A stretch of DNA of 64,000 nt from Bryobacteraceae bacterium (GCA_025928545.1 JAICJH010000005.1:62001-126000); one strand, 5' to 3'; positions 17,920-26,755 are shown, counted from the first letter of the stretch. The notes: generated by a model from the letters alone, not told the origin. Numbers and translations: made by a program.

Positions 17920-19110
17920 ATGACAAATCAAAATGACAAGGAAATGGTCGCCGTAGTTCTGTCCGGCGGCGGGGCCTATGCCGCTTACGAAATCGGCGCC
18001 ATGCGGGCGATTCTTGAGGGCAAGACAGTCGCAACTTCGTATGAGCCGCTGGTTCCGGATATCTATACCGGCACTTCCGCGGGGGCGCTGAATGCGGCCC
18101 TGATGACTGCAAACTCGGTGGGAGACGAGCACCAGGCCGTCGAGAAAGTGGCGCGCATCTGGCTGGATGAACTGGCAGGCAGCACCGCGATCACCGATAA
18201 TGGCGTCCTGCATCTGCGGCTCAATCCGATGTGCCTGATGAACGTGGTCGGCGGCAATCCCTGGGAGCCGCTGAAGCAACTGGCCGGCGATGCCGCCACC
18301 ATTTCGGAATCCATGTGGCAGCACGTTTCGGAGTTTCTGCACTCCAAAGGAACGCTCGCGTCGCGCGCGGTGGAACTGCTGGATCTCTCCTCGATGATCT
18401 GCAATTTTCCACTGGAGGCCACGCTTCGGCGCGTCCTCGATCTGAAGCACATCCGGGAGTCCAAAGCCATCCTGCGGATTGCCGCCACGAACTGGACGAC
18501 GGGGCAACTACAGACGTTCTGCAATGCCGACTTCGACGGACCCCACGGCTATGCCGCCATCGAAGCTTCGGCCGCCATACCGGGAATCTTTTCCCCCGTG
18601 GTGTGCGGCGAAGGGACATACGTGGATGGCGGGCTGATCATGAATACGCCCATGAAGCCCGCGATCGATTGCGGCGCCACTCAGATCCATATCATTTACG
18701 TGGATCCGGATATCGCGGCCATCCCGATCGGCAAACTGCAAAGTACGTTCGCGATGTTCGACCGCTCGCTTGCGATTACGTTTGCGGCGCGCACCAATCA
18801 GGATATCGAGAACGCCAGGTGGATCAATCACGGGCTGGCCCTGGCGCGCAGCAAGAAGCCGCACGAAGAGCATACGCATCATGAGAAGAAGACGCGGAAT
18901 CGCACCGCGGCCAAAATTCACGCTCATGCCGAAAGCGACGAACCGCACCGGCAATTGACCGTGCACCGTTACCATCCGAAAAAGGATTTAGGCGGCGGCG
19001 TAGGTCTTCTGGATTTCAGCCGGCGCGCAATTCAGGGGCTGATCGACCGCGGGTACGAAGAAACGATGCGCCACGATTGTCTGGAAAGCGGCTGCGTTCT
19101 GCCGGTCTGA
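17920..19110 (+). CDS. Patatin-like phospholipase
   Basis: A 396-residue patatin-fold protein. It has the oxyanion-hole motif LSGGGAYAAYEIGAM, the nucleophile motif GTSAG (Ser53) and DGG (Asp236), the Ser-Asp dyad of this family. It therefore probably hydrolyses acyl esters of lipids. It lies 24 bases after the SDR-acyltransferase gene on the same strand and may belong to the operon as an editing or turnover enzyme. The C-terminal ~80 residues are His- and charge-rich (EEHTHHEKKTRN) and are not part of the catalytic fold. No signal peptide is seen. Confidence 0.88.
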   Translation: MTNQNDKEMVAVVLSGGGAYAAYEIGAMRAILEGKTVATSYEPLVPDIYTGTSAGALNAALMTANSVGDEHQAVEKVARIWLDELAGSTAITDNGVLHLRLNPMCLMNVVGGNPWEPLKQLAGDAATISESMWQHVSEFLHSKGTLASRAVELLDLSSMICNFPLEATLRRVLDLKHIRESKAILRIAATNWTTGQLQTFCNADFDGPHGYAAIEASAAIPGIFSPVVCGEGTYVDGGLIMNTPMKPAIDCGATQIHIIYVDPDIAAIPIGKLQSTFAMFDRSLAITFAARTNQDIENARWINHGLALARSKKPHEEHTHHEKKTRNRTAAKIHAHAESDEPHRQLTVHRYHPKKDLGGGVGLLDFSRRAIQGLIDRGYEETMRHDCLESGCVLPV

Positions 19111-19158
19111 GTTCACGGCAATTCTGCATCTGAGCGTCGCAGGCCTGGCTGCAGCCCC

Positions 19159-19878
19159 TTACCAGCTCGGCAAAGTCGGCGCATCCGGCGGAAAGTCTTC
19201 CATAGCGCGAATGGCGGCAATCTGACCCTGATGGCGCTCCTCGTGAACGATCACGATCCGGAGGAGCTGCCGGATGTTATTCCTGCCCATGATCGGATGG
19301 TCGATAACGGGAACTTCCACATTCTGCGGCAGAGGCCCACGCAGGAGCTTGTCGGTTTCTTCGAGCGAGGCAGCCAGATCGGCGCTGAGCTCATGGACAG
19401 GCCGGCCAGCGCGCGGCTCGGACGATGTTGGATTCACCGCCGAAACCAACGGGTAACGGATCGCCATTTCGCGGACTGCGGAAGGCACAAAATAATTGAA
19501 TATCCGGGTGGGAATCTCAAGGGCCTGCATGACTTCGCGCGGAACGCCGGCGAACGAGGAATCGACCTCGCGAAGACTGATCTTGTCCGACAGATTGCGC
19601 CCTTCCCGAGCCATGCGAATCAGCCGGTGAAACTGTTCCCTGTAGAGAAATTCGGAACGGAGCAAATGATCGGCAATCTGGGAAATCGACCACTTGCCGG
19701 GTGCGGGAGACCAGAGGGCCTGTTCGGTGGTGAATCCTGCCAGCGCGGCCAGGGTGTTCTCGCGAACCATTCTCAGACGATCCACCTCTGCAATCAGGTA
19801 GCACGGAGCAGCCGTGGCAGACTGCGCCAGGCTCGCTATTGCCGCTCCGATGCCTCGCAGCGATTTCTCTTCGTTCAT
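19159..19878 (-). CDS. DinB-family protein
   Basis: A 239-residue protein of the DinB/YfiT-like four-helix-bundle group. Conserved His residues that usually bind a metal are present (ISQIADHLLRSE near the middle, IVHEERHQGQI near the end), as is the typical LAALAGFTTEQALWSPAPGKWS lead-in. The ATG at 19878 overlaps the stop of the upstream gene as ATGA, so the two are probably co-translated; an ATG three codons earlier is less likely. Proteins of this fold often act as thiol-dependent S-transferases, but the substrate cannot be told here. Confidence 0.82.
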   Translation of the reverse strand: MNEEKSLRGIGAAIASLAQSATAAPCYLIAEVDRLRMVRENTLAALAGFTTEQALWSPAPGKWSISQIADHLLRSEFLYREQFHRLIRMAREGRNLSDKISLREVDSSFAGVPREVMQALEIPTRIFNYFVPSAVREMAIRYPLVSAVNPTSSEPRAGRPVHELSADLAASLEETDKLLRGPLPQNVEVPVIDHPIMGRNNIRQLLRIVIVHEERHQGQIAAIRAMEDFPPDAPTLPSW

Positions 19879-20966
19879 GCAGCACACTCGCCGGGATTGC
19901 GATCGCCGATAGTCAGACGCGCCAGTTCTCCCTGTGTCCGATAGGTGTAAAGCGCGGGTATTTTGTTTCGCAGCTTCAGGCCGGGGAAAATATCGTCCAG
20001 CGCTTCACGGCACGGGGCCGTCACCCACTGATTCCACACCAGGCCATCGCCATCCAAACGGGGCCGGACATAAGCCTCTGTGTACTGCGAATCTTCCGGC
20101 GCCATGTGACGCCACGCCATCAGCGCGGAAATCACGCCGTTGGTGAATTCGTCCCTTAGCTTTAATTCCTGGCAAATCTCCATGAGCGACCGGGCGATGT
20201 CGGGGTGACAGAGATTGACGAGAGTCACCGCCCAGACGAGTCCAGCGAGCACGTTGCGGCGGTCTTCGAAATTGGTGGTTTCCTCCATTGCACTCCGCAT
20301 CATTCTCTTGCGGGCGCCGGAAAGCGGCGCGAAATTCGAAGGGACAAAGTACAGGCCGCGACCCACGCCGTGCCAGAAAAGCACGCGCAGCCGGTGATCC
20401 AGCGCTTCCATCGCGGCGCTCACCGGACCCAGAAGATTCGGGTACAGGCAGCGCACGACCAGGCCGAGCGGCTCCATGGTGGCGTCTTCCCAACCTGGAC
20501 GGCAATTGGCGGCGCAGGTGTCGACGAAGCGCCGTACGGTACTGTCGATCTCACTTCGTGAAGGATTCGGAGTCAGCCCCTGAAATAGTTTTTCGGCGAA
20601 AGCCGTTCCCATCCCGGCATGCAGTGGAACGAGCGATGTTTCCGGGATAAATGCCGCATCTCCGTCGGTGAGAAGACCCTTCACCGCAACGCTGGAGGCC
20701 AGCCCGGCCATGTGTCCGGCGCCCTCCGTCACCCAGATCGAGTGGAACCTTTCTCCGGGAGCCGGGCGCGAAAGAATCTGGTTGGCCGGCGGGTGGCCTT
20801 CGGGCAGCTTTAATTCGCGGTCGGCATACTGAAACAGACGAAACGATTCAATCTTGTTGTCCAGTTCCTGCCAGTCGCAAAGAAAGCCGGCCGGAGCCAG
20901 CGTCCGCATCAGACGCGCCGATTGCTGGGTCCATTCGAAACCGGTCCGTAAGGCGTCGCGCATCAT
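19875..20966 (-). CDS. DUF1702/UnbL-like protein (tentative)
   Basis: About 363 residues from the ATG at 20966; an in-frame ATG at 21209 would add 81 residues that include three copies of FPELLSSK encoded by a DNA tandem repeat. I prefer the shorter form because the longer one leaves only 23 bases to the divergent gene. Glycine-rich segments recur (TEGAGHMAGL, LHAGMGTAFAEKL, WHGVGRGLYFVPS, LAGLVWAVTLVN), a rhythm I associate from memory with DUF1702 (UnbL of enediyne clusters). That assignment is tentative. No catalytic motif is seen. Its stop overlaps the DinB gene. Confidence 0.6.
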   Translation of the reverse strand: MMRDALRTGFEWTQQSARLMRTLAPAGFLCDWQELDNKIESFRLFQYADRELKLPEGHPPANQILSRPAPGERFHSIWVTEGAGHMAGLASSVAVKGLLTDGDAAFIPETSLVPLHAGMGTAFAEKLFQGLTPNPSRSEIDSTVRRFVDTCAANCRPGWEDATMEPLGLVVRCLYPNLLGPVSAAMEALDHRLRVLFWHGVGRGLYFVPSNFAPLSGARKRMMRSAMEETTNFEDRRNVLAGLVWAVTLVNLCHPDIARSLMEICQELKLRDEFTNGVISALMAWRHMAPEDSQYTEAYVRPRLDGDGLVWNQWVTAPCREALDDIFPGLKLRNKIPALYTYRTQGELARLTIGDRNPGECAA

Positions 20967-20969
20967 TTG

Positions 20970-21041
20970 GAACTTCGAGCTTAGCAACTCGGGGAACTTC
21001 GAGCTTAGCAACTCGGGGAACTTCGAGCTTAGCAACTCGGG
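20970..21041. repeat. Perfect 24-bp tandem repeat, three copies
   Basis: Three identical 24-bp units lie head to tail (20970-20993, 20994-21017, 21018-21041), with a 4-base start of a fourth unit after them. They sit just upstream of, or inside, the 5' end of the minus-strand gene. Read on the minus strand the unit is eight whole codons giving FPELLSSK. Units contain the palindromic core AGCTT/AAGCT-like sequence. The position between divergent genes also fits a regulatory or slippage-prone element. Confidence 0.9.
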
Positions 21042-21232
21042 GAACGCGTAACAACTGCGGCCGCTGGCGCACACAGTTGTTCCCTGACGACTGCCGGGGA
21101 AGAGCGCACCCGGCCGCGATGAGCCGAAAACCATCTCGGGGACTTTAGCAGCGAACCGCCTGCATACGGGCGGTATTATGGTTTGGTCCGTCGGCCTGAT
21201 TCGAAACACGGCAACGGCGGGGAGGATTCTCT

Positions 21233-21514
21233 ATGGCTGACGAATTCGATCGGCGAATGATGCCGGATTTATTCCAGACAACCTTGTCGGTGTCGCTGGG
21301 CGCGGCATACAAGAGTCTCGAAATGCTCCGCAGTCCGGCCGACACTCTGCCGAAAGTAGTCGACGAAATGAAGACTCTTCTCACGGTGCCGGAGAATGCC
21401 GGTGAAGGGGTGCAGGAGAAATTGCAGGCCATGGCCGGAGTCTGGCTCACCAAGGGCACCATGATTGTTGCCGAGTGCAAATCCGCCGGCGAAAAATTCA
21501 CGGAAGGCGGATAA
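21233..21514 (+). CDS. Small hypothetical helical protein
   Basis: A 93-residue protein with a strong GGAGGA ribosome-binding site seven bases before the ATG. It is almost wholly predicted helix, with alternating hydrophobic positions and no signal peptide or membrane segment. I do not recognise a family. Position before a UbiB-type kinase gene, and resemblance in composition to the protein encoded at 23288-23719, suggest a shared role, perhaps coating or bridging lipid surfaces; this is speculation. Confidence 0.65.
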   Translation: MADEFDRRMMPDLFQTTLSVSLGAAYKSLEMLRSPADTLPKVVDEMKTLLTVPENAGEGVQEKLQAMAGVWLTKGTMIVAECKSAGEKFTEGG

Positions 21515-21568
21515 CCGCCGCTGTATCCCTCCGGTGAAACACTGGCACGGGGCACTGGCCAACGAAAG

Positions 21569-21589
21569 CCGGTTCCGCGGTGGAACCGG
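21569..21589. other. Inverted repeat (8-bp stem, 5-nt loop) at the UbiB gene start
   Basis: CCGGTTCC at 21569-21576 pairs perfectly with GGAACCGG at 21582-21589 across GCGGT. The candidate GTG start at 21580 lies across the loop and the second arm, while the alternative ATG at 21601 is just beyond. No T-run follows, so an intrinsic terminator is unlikely. It could be an mRNA hairpin that limits translation or a dyad operator. Confidence 0.5.
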
Positions 21590-23265
21590 TGACGAGCACA
21601 ATGACCCCGCGTCATCCCGCATTTGATTATCTTCAACGCCTCACGCAAATCCTGAGGATTGTCGTGAGGCAACTGATCGTCCTCGCTTCGAGACGGATGC
21701 GGAAGCAGCCTACCCTCGGACATCTGGTTCTGCGCGATTCGCTGGAGCAGATCGGCGGTTGTTTCGTCAAGCTGGGGCAGATTCTCTCGCTTCAAATCGA
21801 TACGCTGCCGCGCGAATATTGCGATGCGCTGCTTTCACTCCTGGATCGGGTACCCACCGCCAACTCCGCGGAGATTTCCAGTGTCTTTCTGAAAGAATTC
21901 GGTTGCGGCCCGGAAGAACTGTATGCCGAGTTCGACTTCAAAGCCATCGGCTCGGCTTCCATCGGCCAGGTGCACCGGGGCGTCCTCAAAAACGGTACGA
22001 AGGTCGCTATCAAGGTGCAGCGTCCGGGCGTCCGCTATGCGTTCCGCCGTGACATCCTGCTGATGCGAAGTTTCGTGTGGATGATCTTCCTGTTCCGCGT
22101 GCGCAGCCTCTACTTTATGCGGGATCCGGTGCGGGAATTGGCGACGTGGACACGCGACGAACTCGACTACCGGCGCGAGGCCAGCCACTGCGACATCGTG
22201 CGGATGAACGCGGTGAATACACCGACCGAGCGGATCCCCGTCATCTTCTGGGAACTCACCAAATCCCGCGTTCTCACCATGGAATTTCTGGAGGGGCCGA
22301 GCGTTCTCGAATACCTCCGCCTGGTGGAGAACAACGAAACGCACGCGCTGGCCGAACTCGCGAATGCCGGCTTCGACGCCCGGATCTTCTGCGGGAATGT
22401 GATCACAAATTTCCTTCGCGACGCGTTCCGGCACGGCGTCTTCCATGCCGATCTTCATCCGGCGAACTTGCTGATCCTGCCGAATAACGTCGTCGGCTAT
22501 GTGGATTTCGGCATTGTCGCCAAACTGACGCCGGAAGCGCGGCACAAACAGATTGAACTCAACGTCGCGTTTTCCGAAGGCGACCCGGAGGAGATTTACC
22601 GCCAGTTCCTGAACATCATCATGCTGACTCCGGACTCGGATCTGGAAGGCATGCGGCGCGGGATTGCTGCCTTCAGCCGAACCTGGTACGAAGAGCCCGC
22701 CGTGCGCGGCAAAGTCCGGCTGAAGGTTTCGATCACCATCGTGATGAGGGATTTCCTGGTCGTATGCCGGAATTATGGCGTTCTCGTCGACCGCGAAATG
22801 ATCAAGTACATCCGGTCCATCGTGCTGGTGGATGGAGTGGTGTCCCGCCTGGCGCCGGGTTTCGATCTGGCGCTGCTACTCCGCAAGGTGGTGGAAGATT
22901 ACATGTTTGAGGACGCCCGCCGCAAGATGTTTTCCGCGGCCGGAACCACTTCCCTGCTGGCGGACATGGCAATCTGGCTGAAGACCGGGCCGGCTTCGAT
23001 GCTGCGCGCCCTGGAGCATTTTGAACGCCGGCAAATCAGCCTGAAGACGAAGTCGGATCAGGAGACGGCGGACAACCGGCCGCTTCGCTCGCAACTCATC
23101 GCCGGGGCAGCCGTGTGGGCCTTTACAATTGTGTTTCTGGCGCTCGGCGGAGGCTCCGCGGCGCTCAGTGAATCGCTGTTCTGGCGGGTCACCATTGGCG
23201 TTTTTGTGTCATCATGGACTATATGGCTGTTGTATTTGCTACATCGGCTCGGGCGACGCGCTTAA
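21580..23265 (+). CDS. ubiB: UbiB/ABC1 (AarF)-family atypical kinase
   Basis: A 561-residue membrane-anchored protein-kinase-like ATPase. It carries the family hallmark KxGQ (Lys64-Gln67, FVKLGQ), the Ala-rich nucleotide loop (GSASIGQVHRG), AIKVQRPG, the catalytic ADLHPAN (Asp291, Asn296) and VDFG (Asp309). The C-terminus has two hydrophobic helices separated by a short turn, as in UbiB/COQ8. Family members support ubiquinone or other isoprenoid-lipid metabolism. The start could be GTG 21580, which lies in a hairpin, or ATG 21601. A UbiB-like pseudokinase is encoded downstream. The symbol denotes the family rather than a proven quinone role. Confidence 0.88.
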   Translation: MEPVTSTMTPRHPAFDYLQRLTQILRIVVRQLIVLASRRMRKQPTLGHLVLRDSLEQIGGCFVKLGQILSLQIDTLPREYCDALLSLLDRVPTANSAEISSVFLKEFGCGPEELYAEFDFKAIGSASIGQVHRGVLKNGTKVAIKVQRPGVRYAFRRDILLMRSFVWMIFLFRVRSLYFMRDPVRELATWTRDELDYRREASHCDIVRMNAVNTPTERIPVIFWELTKSRVLTMEFLEGPSVLEYLRLVENNETHALAELANAGFDARIFCGNVITNFLRDAFRHGVFHADLHPANLLILPNNVVGYVDFGIVAKLTPEARHKQIELNVAFSEGDPEEIYRQFLNIIMLTPDSDLEGMRRGIAAFSRTWYEEPAVRGKVRLKVSITIVMRDFLVVCRNYGVLVDREMIKYIRSIVLVDGVVSRLAPGFDLALLLRKVVEDYMFEDARRKMFSAAGTTSLLADMAIWLKTGPASMLRALEHFERRQISLKTKSDQETADNRPLRSQLIAGAAVWAFTIVFLALGGGSAALSESLFWRVTIGVFVSSWTIWLLYLLHRLGRRA

Positions 23266-23287
23266 ATTCTGAATCGAGGGACTAACA

Positions 23288-23719
23288 ATGCTGGAACTCT
23301 TAAACTCTTTGGTCCGGTTGTCGGCGGCGGTGACTGTTTATAGCATGCAGGAAGCCCAGACGGCTGCCAGTTCGGTCAGTCCAACCGAATCGGTGGACAA
23401 GCTGCGGGATATGATCGATTCGCTGACAAATTCGGTTTCGTCGAAGATCGAGGCGAGCCGGCGATCCACTTTGGACAGCTTTGCCAATCTTGGGCAGAAC
23501 GTCGTCGACCAGACTGTTGGCCGGACGATGGACACTCTCAATTCAACGCTGCACGTGCCGTCCATGCTGCCGAAGGATATTCTCCAGAGCACGACCGACG
23601 CCGTGAAGTCCACGTCGGACTGGCTGGGGAAGATCGTCAAGCCCGCGGGTGCGTCAGGCGAGAAGGCTGCCCCTGTTGAAAAAGAAATTTTCGTCGAAGA
23701 GATTGTGATCGTCAGCTAG
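23288..23719 (+). CDS. Small hypothetical helical protein, phasin-like in composition
   Basis: A 143-residue protein with a GAGGG ribosome-binding site eight bases before the ATG. It begins with a hydrophobic helix (MLELLNSLVRLSAAVTVYSM) and continues as Ser/Thr/Asp-rich amphipathic helices (SVDKLRDMIDSLTNSVSSKIEASRR is spread over about residues 34-58). The tail is charged with a run of Glu and Val. Such composition is typical of phasins and other granule-coating proteins, but no motif proves this. It sits between the UbiB kinase and its pseudokinase paralogue. Confidence 0.65.
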   Translation: MLELLNSLVRLSAAVTVYSMQEAQTAASSVSPTESVDKLRDMIDSLTNSVSSKIEASRRSTLDSFANLGQNVVDQTVGRTMDTLNSTLHVPSMLPKDILQSTTDAVKSTSDWLGKIVKPAGASGEKAAPVEKEIFVEEIVIVS

Positions 23720-23798
23720 TCTCTGCGATAATCCGCATTGCCGCTCGCGCTTGCTTTTTGCGAGGATGGGATAGTTTTGTGCGGTCCGGCAAAGTAGT

Positions 23799-25385
23799 TT
23801 GAAAAGCCCCGACAAATTGAGCCAAACCAGCACAACTCCGGATGCGGTCTTCCGCTCCATCGGCCTGTTCTCGAAGGGCGGCTGGAGCAGTTTTTCCATT
23901 CCCCTCGATGAGGATGGCTCCGGTGACATTCCCCTGGCGTTGTGCGGCGCTCTGGACAAACTGGGCGGGCTTTACTCCGCGTTCGGAGCTTTTCTTCGCT
24001 GGCGCGCGGACCTTCTGGATTCCCGCTGCATCGAGCGCCTTCGGAGTATCAATGCTGTCCCGCCCCCGGTTTCGCTGGACGCCGCCGAGGCGATTCTGCG
24101 GCGCGAACTGGGCCGCGCCGCAATCGAATTGACGGCACATCTGGAGGCTCCTCCGCTCTGGAATACGATGTTTCGGACCGCCTGGATCTCCGAATATATG
24201 GGCCAGCGCGTTGTCGTAGAGGTGGCCCACACTCCGGTCAGCGAGCGACAGCTGACCGCGTTTGAATGCGCCATGGGGAAGATCCGGCATCCCGACGCGG
24301 CGGCAATCGCCTCTGAAACCATGCTGGCGCAGTTTCGGGAATGGCTTCGAAACGGCGAATCGTTGTCTCGCGAAAGATCGTTTCTTGAGGTGCTCAGCGA
24401 TCAGCGCGCTGAAACTCTGGCGGGCTACCCCATTCCGATTGCGGCTCTTTCAACGCCTTCTGTTCTTTGCTGGCCGGCAGTGGGAGGAAGATCCGCCCTG
24501 GAACTGGTGAATGATGGCGATCCGCGAGTCTCGCCGCTGGTCGCGACCGCAGTGCTGGAGCAGTTCTATTCGTTGTCGATGATTGATGCCGATCTGGAAC
24601 TGGAGGGGATGATTGTCGACAGAGAGAACCGCCTGCATTTCCGGCGACTGAACAACGTCCTCGCAGTGCCTCCTAGTCTGGTGAACTATGGAATTAAGTA
24701 CATCTCATCGGTGCTGGCGGGCAATGCTTCCGTTTCCGCTCAAACGCTGATACGGCTGGTCGTTTCACACCCTCCGCTGAACCTCGAAAGAAGGTTGATG
24801 GACGCATTTTCCGGTGTCGATCCGGAGCTGAAGATCAATCGCTGGTTTCCGAATTCCGCCGGCGTCTTCGAAAGCAATTGGCGCGCATTGGCTAAAGTGG
24901 CTCCCCGCCGTCCTCTTTTTCTGGATTGTCTGCATCGCAATCTGCTCGCTGCCGGATATTGGAATTCCGATGCCGCCCGCGCCGGAGCGCCCGTAGTGGA
25001 TGCGATGGCTGTGGCGGAAGCTCCCGTTGTCGCCCGCCTGCTTCGAACTCAATTCGGAATGGTAATGAACCAGGACACCATGAAAGAGTGGGCGCTGGGT
25101 TCCGGCCTGCTGATGTTCGGATCTTTCCGCGAGATGAATCGCCTGGTGGAAGAAATCCGCGAAAACGACGTCACTGTGGGAGTGGACATGACCGCCCCCA
25201 TCCGCCCGACCCGTAAACGCCGCTCTTCTAAGGGGCTCGTGCTCGCCGGGGTTCTGGTCATCCTGTTGCTCTGCCTGCTGCTGGGCGCATCCGCCCCGGA
25301 ACCGTGGCATGGCTTATTGAGAATTCTTGCCCTCGGGGCGCTGCCTGCAACATTCTGGGCTGCGCGGCGCATGGGAGCGGGATGA
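23799..25385 (+). CDS. Degenerate UbiB-like pseudokinase with two C-terminal membrane helices
   Basis: A 528-residue protein, TTG start. It can be aligned by eye with the UbiB protein encoded just upstream: GGCFVKLGQ there is GGLYSAFGA here, and ADLHPAN is ADLELEG at the same distance (18 residues) from the DFG position, which here reads RLN. Thus the KxGQ Lys and Gln (Ala61, Ala64), the Mg-binding Asn (Gly270) and the DFG Asp (Arg283) are all lost, while Asp265 remains. Two hydrophobic helices end the protein (residues about 468-520), as in UbiB. I infer a non-catalytic membrane partner or scaffold for the active kinase. Confidence 0.72.
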   Translation: MKSPDKLSQTSTTPDAVFRSIGLFSKGGWSSFSIPLDEDGSGDIPLALCGALDKLGGLYSAFGAFLRWRADLLDSRCIERLRSINAVPPPVSLDAAEAILRRELGRAAIELTAHLEAPPLWNTMFRTAWISEYMGQRVVVEVAHTPVSERQLTAFECAMGKIRHPDAAAIASETMLAQFREWLRNGESLSRERSFLEVLSDQRAETLAGYPIPIAALSTPSVLCWPAVGGRSALELVNDGDPRVSPLVATAVLEQFYSLSMIDADLELEGMIVDRENRLHFRRLNNVLAVPPSLVNYGIKYISSVLAGNASVSAQTLIRLVVSHPPLNLERRLMDAFSGVDPELKINRWFPNSAGVFESNWRALAKVAPRRPLFLDCLHRNLLAAGYWNSDAARAGAPVVDAMAVAEAPVVARLLRTQFGMVMNQDTMKEWALGSGLLMFGSFREMNRLVEEIRENDVTVGVDMTAPIRPTRKRRSSKGLVLAGVLVILLLCLLLGASAPEPWHGLLRILALGALPATFWAARRMGAG

Positions 25386-26191
25386 CCTCGCTGATCGGAA
25401 GAACCGCATTCTTTGCGGGAATTGACCCAAAGCTCCTGCAAAAGGTAGCTGAAAGCGCGATTGTCCGCACCTACCGTCAGGGTGAGGTCATTATCGGTGA
25501 AGGCGAGATCGGGCCGGGAATGTATGTGATCCTGCGCGGGCGTGTGGAAGAGACCAGGCTCCGCGGTGGTTCGCGGATCGTCCTCTCCCAATTGGGTCCG
25601 GAGCAGTTTTTCTCCGAAACTTCATTGATCGACGACAAGCCTCGCGCCGCGACGGTGACGACGCTCGAAGAAACCGAGTGCCTCCTGTTCACTCGCGAGA
25701 GTTTCGTGCAATTGATGAGCCGGAATCCGCAACTCGCAATCAGTCTCGCCCGCTCGCTCGCCGAGCGCCTGCGCGGTGTTGACGAGGGAAATGGAAATCC
25801 CTCCGAAACTCCCGTTTCCGGCAACGGGGCACCGGCACACGCTCCGTCGGGCAAAGCTGCCGTTCAGGAGAGACTGCTGGGCATGTTCGAATGGCTCTAC
25901 ATGGCAAAAGCTTTTACGCGGTTCTCGGTGGCGATGCTCGGTTGCCCGGTGGAGGGCACGGCGGCGAATCTCGTCGGAGAGATCCGTGTTGGTGAGATCA
26001 AAATGCTGGTATTGCCGGCTGGCGAGGCGGTTGAAATGCGGATCGACGCTTACGATAGCGGCAGCTTCGGTTTGCACGTATTCACGCCGCAAAACCCGGC
26101 GTCTTTCCGTTTTGAGCCTGTGGCGATCCGGGCGGGCGATTGCTTCGCCCTTAGTTTGCCGGCCATGCGGTTGTCCCGTCTATCCGGCTGA
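25382..26191 (+). CDS. Cyclic-nucleotide-binding-domain protein
   Basis: A 269-residue protein starting in an ATGA overlap with the pseudokinase gene. Residues about 1-125 form a cNMP-binding beta-roll: ARTYRQGEVIIGEGEIG-type strands and a phosphate-binding cassette FFSETSLIDDKPRAATV, which keeps the Glu and Arg used for cyclic nucleotide contact. There is no Crp-type DNA-binding helix-turn-helix after it. The C-terminal ~110 residues (from RLLGMFEWLY) form an unrecognised domain. The overlap suggests it senses a nucleotide signal for the UbiB-like pair, by inference. Confidence 0.8.
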   Translation: MTSLIGRTAFFAGIDPKLLQKVAESAIVRTYRQGEVIIGEGEIGPGMYVILRGRVEETRLRGGSRIVLSQLGPEQFFSETSLIDDKPRAATVTTLEETECLLFTRESFVQLMSRNPQLAISLARSLAERLRGVDEGNGNPSETPVSGNGAPAHAPSGKAAVQERLLGMFEWLYMAKAFTRFSVAMLGCPVEGTAANLVGEIRVGEIKMLVLPAGEAVEMRIDAYDSGSFGLHVFTPQNPASFRFEPVAIRAGDCFALSLPAMRLSRLSG

Positions 26192-26755
26192 GGGTACCTG
26201 CTCCGCCAGATCGACGTATGCCAGATCGCGCCAGACGCCCGGCCCATCGCTGCGCACGAAAGATAGTTCTTCCACGTTGAATTCGCGGGGACCGTCGTAC
26301 GCCGCCCAGCGTTCGCGCGCGGTTACGGCCAGAGCCTCCGCCTGTTCTCGCGTCAGGTCCTGCGCCAGCGTAATGTGCGGATGATACGGGAAGGGGCCGT
26401 CGTACTCCAGTTGGCCTGTATTCATGTTTTCGTGGAGGACATGCAGTTCGCGTTCCCCGCGGCAAAGACCCAGATAGACGACATTCGATTTGTCGAAGAT
26501 CTGAACATCCCCCAGGCCAACCGTGAAAGGCGGATTCTCGTGGCCCTCCGCGGTGATCTGCCGCACGCTGTCTGTGATGTTGAGGTCGATGGGACGCGGG
26601 GGAAGGACTGTGACGTGAGCTCTGAGAGTGCAGCCTGGCTTCAATTCAAACCGGAGCCCATCCAAAAATTCCGCCAACCGGCCCGGGATATAGGACACCA
26701 GCGCAAAGTGGCAGGCCCCCGGTGTTTCCCCGTTGCAACCCATTTGTGTCTCCAT
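26180..26755 (-). CDS. 2'-5' RNA ligase / 2H phosphoesterase family protein
   Basis: A 191-residue protein with two HxT-type motifs, HVTV (about residue 48) and HITL (about residue 127), which define the 2H phosphoesterase fold and its active site. Family members act on 2'-5' linked or cyclic phosphodiesters of RNA or nucleotides. It ends convergently with the cNMP-binding gene, overlapping it by 12 bases. The N-terminus (METQMGCNGETPGACHFAL) has two candidate ATG codons. The substrate is unknown. Confidence 0.8.
   Translation of the reverse strand: METQMGCNGETPGACHFALVSYIPGRLAEFLDGLRFELKPGCTLRAHVTVLPPRPIDLNITDSVRQITAEGHENPPFTVGLGDVQIFDKSNVVYLGLCRGERELHVLHENMNTGQLEYDGPFPYHPHITLAQDLTREQAEALAVTARERWAAYDGPREFNVEELSFVRSDGPGVWRDLAYVDLAEQVPSAG

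Noticed and set aside
20970-21041. CRISPR array
   Set aside because: The three units are directly adjacent with no spacers, and no cas gene is present.
21002-21209. Long N-terminal extension (start at 21209) of the DUF1702-like gene
   Set aside because: It leaves 23 bases to the divergent gene and consists partly of a DNA tandem repeat; the start at 20966 is more likely, though not proven.
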